Position numbers and translations under genes: made by a program. This document shows positions 12,840-16,354 of a stretch of DNA of 16,354 nucleotides, piece after piece. The notes under the pieces are model-generated. The model ran no database searches, was not told the origin of the DNA, and saw only the letters and a list, made by a program, of their open reading frames with translations. The first letter of the stretch is position 1; each line of letters opens with the position of its first letter. Origin of the DNA: DAIPHL01 sp036771375 (lineage in GTDB: Bacteria > Synergistota > Synergistia > Synergistales > Synergistaceae); NCBI GenBank assembly GCA_036771375.1, contig DAIPHL010000033.1, forward strand, positions 1 to 16,354, read 5' to 3'.

Positions 12840-13781
12840 ATGGCTGCCTTTACGTCAAAAGTCACGTTTCACAAAGGCTCGTGCCAGGAAAAGACTTTCG
12901 TCGTGGCGCTCGTCCAGCACGGAGAGAATTTCATCGTCATCGTCGAGACGACCCCGTTTCATCCGCGAGACTATCGCTTCTGCGACCAACCACAGGACAG
13001 AGGCTATATCGAGGACGTCCAGGGGAAACGTTATCCTCTCGCCGACGTCGTATTCGTCGGCATAAGCCCCGAAGGAATCTTCTCCGTCGACGAAGAGATC
13101 CCGGTAAAAAAGAACGAACCGGGATGGTACTTCTGCGTAGGACATGTCATTCACGGTGACAGGCCGACTCTCTCCAGCAAGAGCCCCATTACACTGCAAG
13201 TGGACGAGACGAACAGAAGCGCCCTCTCCCGCGCGCATTCGGCGGCGCATATGATGGCCCTCTCTCTCAACCGCACGCTGGCTCCCCTTTGGCTCGAGGA
13301 ATCCCCTTGTCCGGACGCGCTGGACGCCCCGGATTTCGATCACGTCGCCCTGGAGAGTTCCTCCGTCTCTCCCATGCACTGCCGGGACGTTTACCGAATC
13401 GGCAAATCCCTTCGAAAAAAAGGGTTCGCCGGAGACTCGCTCAAAGCGGACTTGAAAAGACACGAAGATGAACTGAACGCGCTGATCGAAAAATGGCTGT
13501 TGGAGGACGTCCCCGTCGTCGTGAGAGCCGATGGAGACGACTTGACGTCGTTTCGGAGCTTTTGCACACGGATCGAAGGACGGAGTGTGGAGATCCCCTG
13601 CGGAGGAACCCATGTGCGGTCGCTCCGCGAAATAGGGAATGTGCTGGTCAGACTTTCGATGCCGGACGACACGACGCTTCAGGCGGATACGTTCGTGCGT
13701 GAGGGAAAGAGCGTGAACGTCCGGTTTGCCGATGCCGTCGCACGGATCACCGAAATAGAATCGACCACGGAGGTTACATGA
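12840..13781 (+). CDS. AlaX-like alanyl-tRNA trans-editing protein
   Basis: 313 aa. AlaX proteins are free-standing relatives of the AlaRS editing domain that hydrolyse mischarged Ser- or Gly-tRNA(Ala) in the cytoplasm. The zinc/catalytic set is complete: H133-x3-H137 (RAHSAAHMM) and C254-x3-H258 (CGGTHVRSLREIG, close to the canonical CGGTHV...EIG). The N-terminal barrel contains ETTPFHPRDYRFCDQPQDRG (about 36-55), the position of the usual 'T.FYPegGGQP.D.G', but the GGQP core is altered to CDQP with extra length before it. The spacing between the two zinc motifs (121 residues) is longer than the roughly 100-107 typical of AlaRS and short AlaX. The ATG at 12840 has GGAGG 10 nt upstream. It is the first gene of a division/repair operon, overlapping the next start. 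Editing activity is likely; substrate choice is uncertain. Confidence 0.85.
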   Translation: MAAFTSKVTFHKGSCQEKTFVVALVQHGENFIVIVETTPFHPRDYRFCDQPQDRGYIEDVQGKRYPLADVVFVGISPEGIFSVDEEIPVKKNEPGWYFCVGHVIHGDRPTLSSKSPITLQVDETNRSALSRAHSAAHMMALSLNRTLAPLWLEESPCPDALDAPDFDHVALESSSVSPMHCRDVYRIGKSLRKKGFAGDSLKADLKRHEDELNALIEKWLLEDVPVVVRADGDDLTSFRSFCTRIEGRSVEIPCGGTHVRSLREIGNVLVRLSMPDDTTLQADTFVREGKSVNVRFADAVARITEIESTTEVT

Positions 13782-14077
13782 TGAACAAACTGACCGAGCT
13801 GGAGAAGGTTGTGGAAAGACTGGAGACATTCGTGGACGCCCTTTGCGAGGAGCGGGACGAAGCGGTCTGCGAGGCGAAAAACCTTCGCAAGGCGCTTGAC
13901 GAACGCGAGCTCGAGCTGCTGCAGATCGACGAAGAGTCTCGGAAGGAGAAGGAACGTCTCCGGGAGGAGCTTGAAACGGCGAAGGCCGAGCTGGAAGAGT
14001 CCGACCGAAGGATGGAGCGTCTGGCGGAAAGGATTCGAAATCTGCTCCCACTCCTTCCCGACTCGCCCGAAAAATAG
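13781..14077 (+). CDS. Short coiled-coil protein, ZapB-like
   Basis: 98 aa. Nearly the whole chain (about 3-88) is a charged heptad-rich coiled coil (LTELEKVVERLETFVDAL at the start; repeated ELEE/RLREEL units later), ending in a short LLPLLPDSPEK tail. There is no TM or signal. In length and shape it resembles ZapB, the coiled-coil protein that binds ZapA and layers the FtsZ ring, and it lies directly before zapA. Coiled coils give little family-specific sequence, so the name is inferred mainly from context. Two ATGs are tandem: 13778 (ATGA overlap with the AlaX-like stop, 4 nt after GGAGG) and 13781 (7 nt after GGAGG, better spacing, chosen). zapA starts 8 nt after its stop. Confidence 0.82.
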   Translation: MNKLTELEKVVERLETFVDALCEERDEAVCEAKNLRKALDERELELLQIDEESRKEKERLREELETAKAELEESDRRMERLAERIRNLLPLLPDSPEK

Positions 14078-14085
14078 AGGCGAAC

Positions 14086-14340
14086 ATGGAACGCCGGAGT
14101 GTATCGCTGCTTGTCGGGACGCGCTCGTACAGCTTCACCACTTCGCTTGGAGAAAACCGTCTGCGCGAAGTACACGAACTCATCCAGGAGGTGATGGCCG
14201 AAACGGATCACGAACTCCAGCAGGACGAACGGCTCTTTCTCTCCTGCATGGTTCTCGCGAGCGAACTTCTCGAGGTTTCCGTGCGCCTCAGGGAGGCCGC
14301 CGAACGAATCGACCCGTCGACGGAGGCGTCGGAGGGATGA
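14086..14340 (+). CDS. zapA: Cell division protein ZapA
   Basis: 84 aa, typical for short ZapA proteins. ZapA is a small cytoplasmic protein that binds and cross-links FtsZ protofilaments at the division site. The N-terminal strands RRSVSLLVGTRSYSFTT match the family's 'v.v.I.G..Y.l.', followed by an alpha-helical part: NRLREVHELIQEVMAETD (about 24-41), then a long dimerisation helix (LFLSCMVLASELLEVSVRL, about 50-68). The C-terminus is a short polar tail. The ATG at 14086 has AGAGGCG close upstream. The stop overlaps the cvpA start (ATGA). The preceding ZapB-like gene and following cvpA-mutS2 mirror the zapA-cvpA-polX-mutS2 arrangement of Firmicutes, which supports the call. Confidence 0.88.
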   Translation: MERRSVSLLVGTRSYSFTTSLGENRLREVHELIQEVMAETDHELQQDERLFLSCMVLASELLEVSVRLREAAERIDPSTEASEG

Positions 14341-15071
14341 ACACGACGGATCTCGTGTTGATCGTCCTGGGAGGTTATTTCATCGTCCGAGGGCTCTTCA
14401 GGGGATTATCCGGAGAGTTGCTCTCCCTGATCAGCGTCATCGGGGGGTTTTACTGTGCTCTCACCTTCTACGTGCGCATGGCGAAAATCCTTTCACGTGC
14501 TCTCGAACTTCCACCGCTCGTCGCGACGCCGCTCGCGATGACGGGCATATTCGTCCTGGTTTACGTCGCGACCTCGGTCGTCGAAAGATTCGCGAGGAAA
14601 CTGCTTCGTGCGACGCGTCTGACATGGATGGACAAGCTGGCGGGCGGTGTTGCTGGGTTCATAAAATCGTATCTGATCGCCCTTCTTCTACTCGTCGGAG
14701 GGATGATCCTGGCGCCGGTGACTGGAGATGCATGGGTAAAAGAGAGCGAGGCGCTTCGAATCACCGCGAAGACATGGCCGTTCATATACCCTCTGCTCGA
14801 TCGTATGGGAGTCCTGCCAAACGTGGAATCCCTCCAGGAAGAAGCGGCTTCCTACATACAAAAACAGGCGATGTCGGAGACGAACCTCGCAAAATCCAAA
14901 CCCTTGCCCGCCCGCTCCGACGATCTCCCCTCCCAAGACAGCCCGGTGGGACGCGATGCCCCCGAAAAATGGGGCGACCCCAAAAACTCCATGCTCGACA
15001 CACTGAATCACTTTTTCCCCTCTTTCGGCAAAAAGGACGAAAGTGGGGATGTCAGGAAATCATATTTTTGA
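14337..15071 (+). CDS. cvpA: CvpA-family inner-membrane protein
   Basis: 244 aa. CvpA-family proteins are four-TM inner-membrane proteins, first linked to colicin V production and later to envelope stress resistance; their activity is unknown. TM segments: about 4-19, 27-46, 62-80 and 104-126. The family signature WMDKLAGGVAGFIKS (97-111; 'lDr.lG..fGl.kg') precedes TM4. After the membrane domain comes a polar tail of about 115 residues, proline- and serine-rich (190-215) and ending in GKKDESGDVRKSYF; such tails vary between species. The reading frame is open far upstream, but the ATG at 14337 overlaps the zapA stop as ATGA with a GGAGGG directly before it, and the first TM follows at once, so that start is used. 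Confidence 0.93.
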   Translation: MNTTDLVLIVLGGYFIVRGLFRGLSGELLSLISVIGGFYCALTFYVRMAKILSRALELPPLVATPLAMTGIFVLVYVATSVVERFARKLLRATRLTWMDKLAGGVAGFIKSYLIALLLLVGGMILAPVTGDAWVKESEALRITAKTWPFIYPLLDRMGVLPNVESLQEEAASYIQKQAMSETNLAKSKPLPARSDDLPSQDSPVGRDAPEKWGDPKNSMLDTLNHFFPSFGKKDESGDVRKSYF

Positions 15072-15092
15072 ATTGACCATGGATCGATAAAG

Positions 15093-16354
15093 ATGAAAAT
15101 TGACGACTCAGCGAGAAGTGCTCTGGAAATATCCAAAATCCTTGTAATCATACGGAAAGACTGCCGCAGCGATCTGGGCGCGAACCGTCTTGCTTCCATA
15201 CCGCCCGCTTCCGATATGGAGGAACTGAAAGCTCGTCACGATCTTTTTGCGGCCGTCGAGGAATACAGGGACCAGAACGGAGATCTTCCATGGAACCATA
15301 AGCTTTCGGCCGTCGAACACCTGCTCTCGGAAGCGAAGAGCTCCGGGATGATGCTTGGAAGTGAATTGCTCTTTGTTCGGCGCCTGCTCCAGGGAGCGGG
15401 ACGAATGAAGGAGGCGCTGCAGGCTGCAAAAGTCCAATGGCCGGTCTTCTCCGTTCTGTTGAGGGATCTGCGTGACTTCTCAAAGGAGGAGGAAGCGCTT
15501 GCCGTACTCGACGAGGACGGCCGACTCTACGACCACGCATCCGATCGATTGAGACGTCTGCGGAATTCGATGCGCAAACTGCGCGAACAGATACGTCGCA
15601 AAGGACAACACATCCTTGCAGAGTACGCCCCTCTTCTTCAGGAGAGGGTTCTCTCTCTTCGTAACGGACGACACGTCGTGTTGGTTCGTCAGGATGCGAT
15701 CTCCTCCTTCCCGGGCCTCATCCTCGATAGATCGGGCTCCGGCAACAGCATCTACATGGAACCGCACGCTCTCGTCGCGCTGAACAACGAACACGCGATC
15801 TCCGTCGAGGACGAAAACGCCGAAGAACGCCGCATCCTGCACAAATTGACGGAGAAGGTACTGGCTCGGGAGGCCGGGATTCTGGACGCCGAACGCGTCC
15901 TGGGAGAGATCGATCTCTTCTACGCGCTCTCCGAAAAGATACGACGTGACCGATGGCACATGCCGATGCTCACCCGAGAACGGCTGTTCGATCTGCGCGA
16001 GGCAAAGCACCCTCTCCTGGCGGAAGCGGCGATCCCCGTAGACATATCCTGCGGAGAAAAATTCCGTGCATTGGTGATAACCGGCCCCAACACGGGAGGC
16101 AAGACGGTGGCGCTCAAAACGGCAGGAATCTGCGTCTGCCTGGGATGGTTGGGATTTCCCATCCCCGCGTCGGAGGGCTCCGTCCTGGGGAAGATCGACG
16201 ATATCCACTGCGACATCGGGGACGAGCAGAGCATCGAGCAGAACCTCTCGACCTTCAGCGCCCATATCAAACAGATCACGAAGATCCTCGACACGGCGAC
16301 GGAAGGCTCCGTCGTCCTGCTGGACGAACTGGGTGCCGAGACGGACCGCCGACC
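15093..16354 (+). CDS. mutS2: Endonuclease MutS2, N-terminal part (truncated by window edge)
   Basis: The first 420 residues are visible; the full protein is usually about 780 aa and would continue with the ATPase end, the KOW/linker and the C-terminal Smr nuclease domain. MutS2 lacks mismatch recognition domains; in various bacteria it limits homologous recombination or rescues collided ribosomes. Visible are the helical core and clamp (about 1-300; PGLILDRSGSGNSIYMEP at 207-224 matches the family 'G.i.d.S.sG.T.fiEP'), HPLL (306-309), Walker A GPNTGGKT (331-338) and DIGDEQSIEQNLSTFSAH (374-391). Walker B is LLDELGAETDRR, where the family has DELGAGTDP. The deviation falls in the last 20 nt of the window and may be an edge effect. 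The ATG at 15093 follows cvpA by 21 nt with only a weak ribosome binding site. Confidence 0.95.
   Translation, partial: MKIDDSARSALEISKILVIIRKDCRSDLGANRLASIPPASDMEELKARHDLFAAVEEYRDQNGDLPWNHKLSAVEHLLSEAKSSGMMLGSELLFVRRLLQGAGRMKEALQAAKVQWPVFSVLLRDLRDFSKEEEALAVLDEDGRLYDHASDRLRRLRNSMRKLREQIRRKGQHILAEYAPLLQERVLSLRNGRHVVLVRQDAISSFPGLILDRSGSGNSIYMEPHALVALNNEHAISVEDENAEERRILHKLTEKVLAREAGILDAERVLGEIDLFYALSEKIRRDRWHMPMLTRERLFDLREAKHPLLAEAAIPVDISCGEKFRALVITGPNTGGKTVALKTAGICVCLGWLGFPIPASEGSVLGKIDDIHCDIGDEQSIEQNLSTFSAHIKQITKILDTATEGSVVLLDELGAETDRR
16347..16354. repeat. Right copy of an 8-bp terminal inverted repeat of the window
   Basis: CGCCGACC at the right edge mirrors the left edge (1-8). It falls where MutS2 departs from its conserved DELGAGTDP motif. 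Confidence 0.4.

Noticed and set aside
13809..14336. N-terminal extension of the CvpA reading frame back to 13809
   Set aside because: It overlaps the ZapB-like and ZapA genes completely. The ATG at 14337, with GGAGGG and an ATGA overlap, is followed at once by TM1.
15072..15092. TTGACC at 15073 as a -35 for a mutS2 promoter
   Set aside because: No -10-like hexamer lies at 16-18 nt, so co-transcription with cvpA is simpler.

Overview
The window comes from a GC-rich (roughly 57% by eye) diderm bacterium whose housekeeping gene order looks Firmicutes-like. A TolC-type outer membrane channel and an outer-membrane export operon sit beside efp / zinc-ribbon / asp23 / nusB / xseA and zapA / cvpA / mutS2 blocks. 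That mix fits Synergistota best. This is inferred from gene order and protein character, not from a database search. Neither window edge falls at a gene boundary: xseA is cut at the left and mutS2 at the right.

Left part, minus strand (about 1-5705, transcribed right to left). Type IV pilus ATPases pilB and pilT come first, then efp (which seems to have its own promoter), a small acidic zinc-ribbon protein, an Asp23/Gls24 protein, a two-TM membrane protein of unknown function, nusB, and the start of xseA. Genes are closely packed and several use GTG or TTG starts. pilB has a perfect -10 box, with an 8-bp-arm inverted repeat lying over its -35 and spacer.

Centre (5841-12758). This is a self-contained two-component/efflux module. 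A NarL-type response regulator and a membrane histidine kinase are transcribed leftward. Divergently, a TolC-family channel, a MacA-type periplasmic adaptor, a LolD/MacB-type ATPase and a MacB-type permease run rightward with ATGA-type overlaps. The shared intergenic region (about 345 bp, 7961-8305) holds a good sigma70-like promoter for the efflux operon, an extended -10 promoter for the regulator, and a 12-nt box (one mismatch) repeated in the same orientation upstream of each promoter. It also holds a 12-bp palindrome and a hairpin just before the tolC-like ribosome binding site. The simplest reading is a sensor that switches on its own tripartite exporter and itself. The cargo is unknown.

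Right part, plus strand (12840-16354). A likely operon with an extended -10 promoter encodes an AlaX-like trans-editing protein, a ZapB-like coiled-coil protein, ZapA, CvpA and MutS2. The zapA-cvpA-mutS2 order resembles that of Firmicutes, but polX is absent.

No tRNA, rRNA, CRISPR array, insertion sequence or prophage gene was seen. The most interesting part is the two-component/efflux module with its repeated operator-like box. The rest is mainly conserved core genome with a few unusual details.
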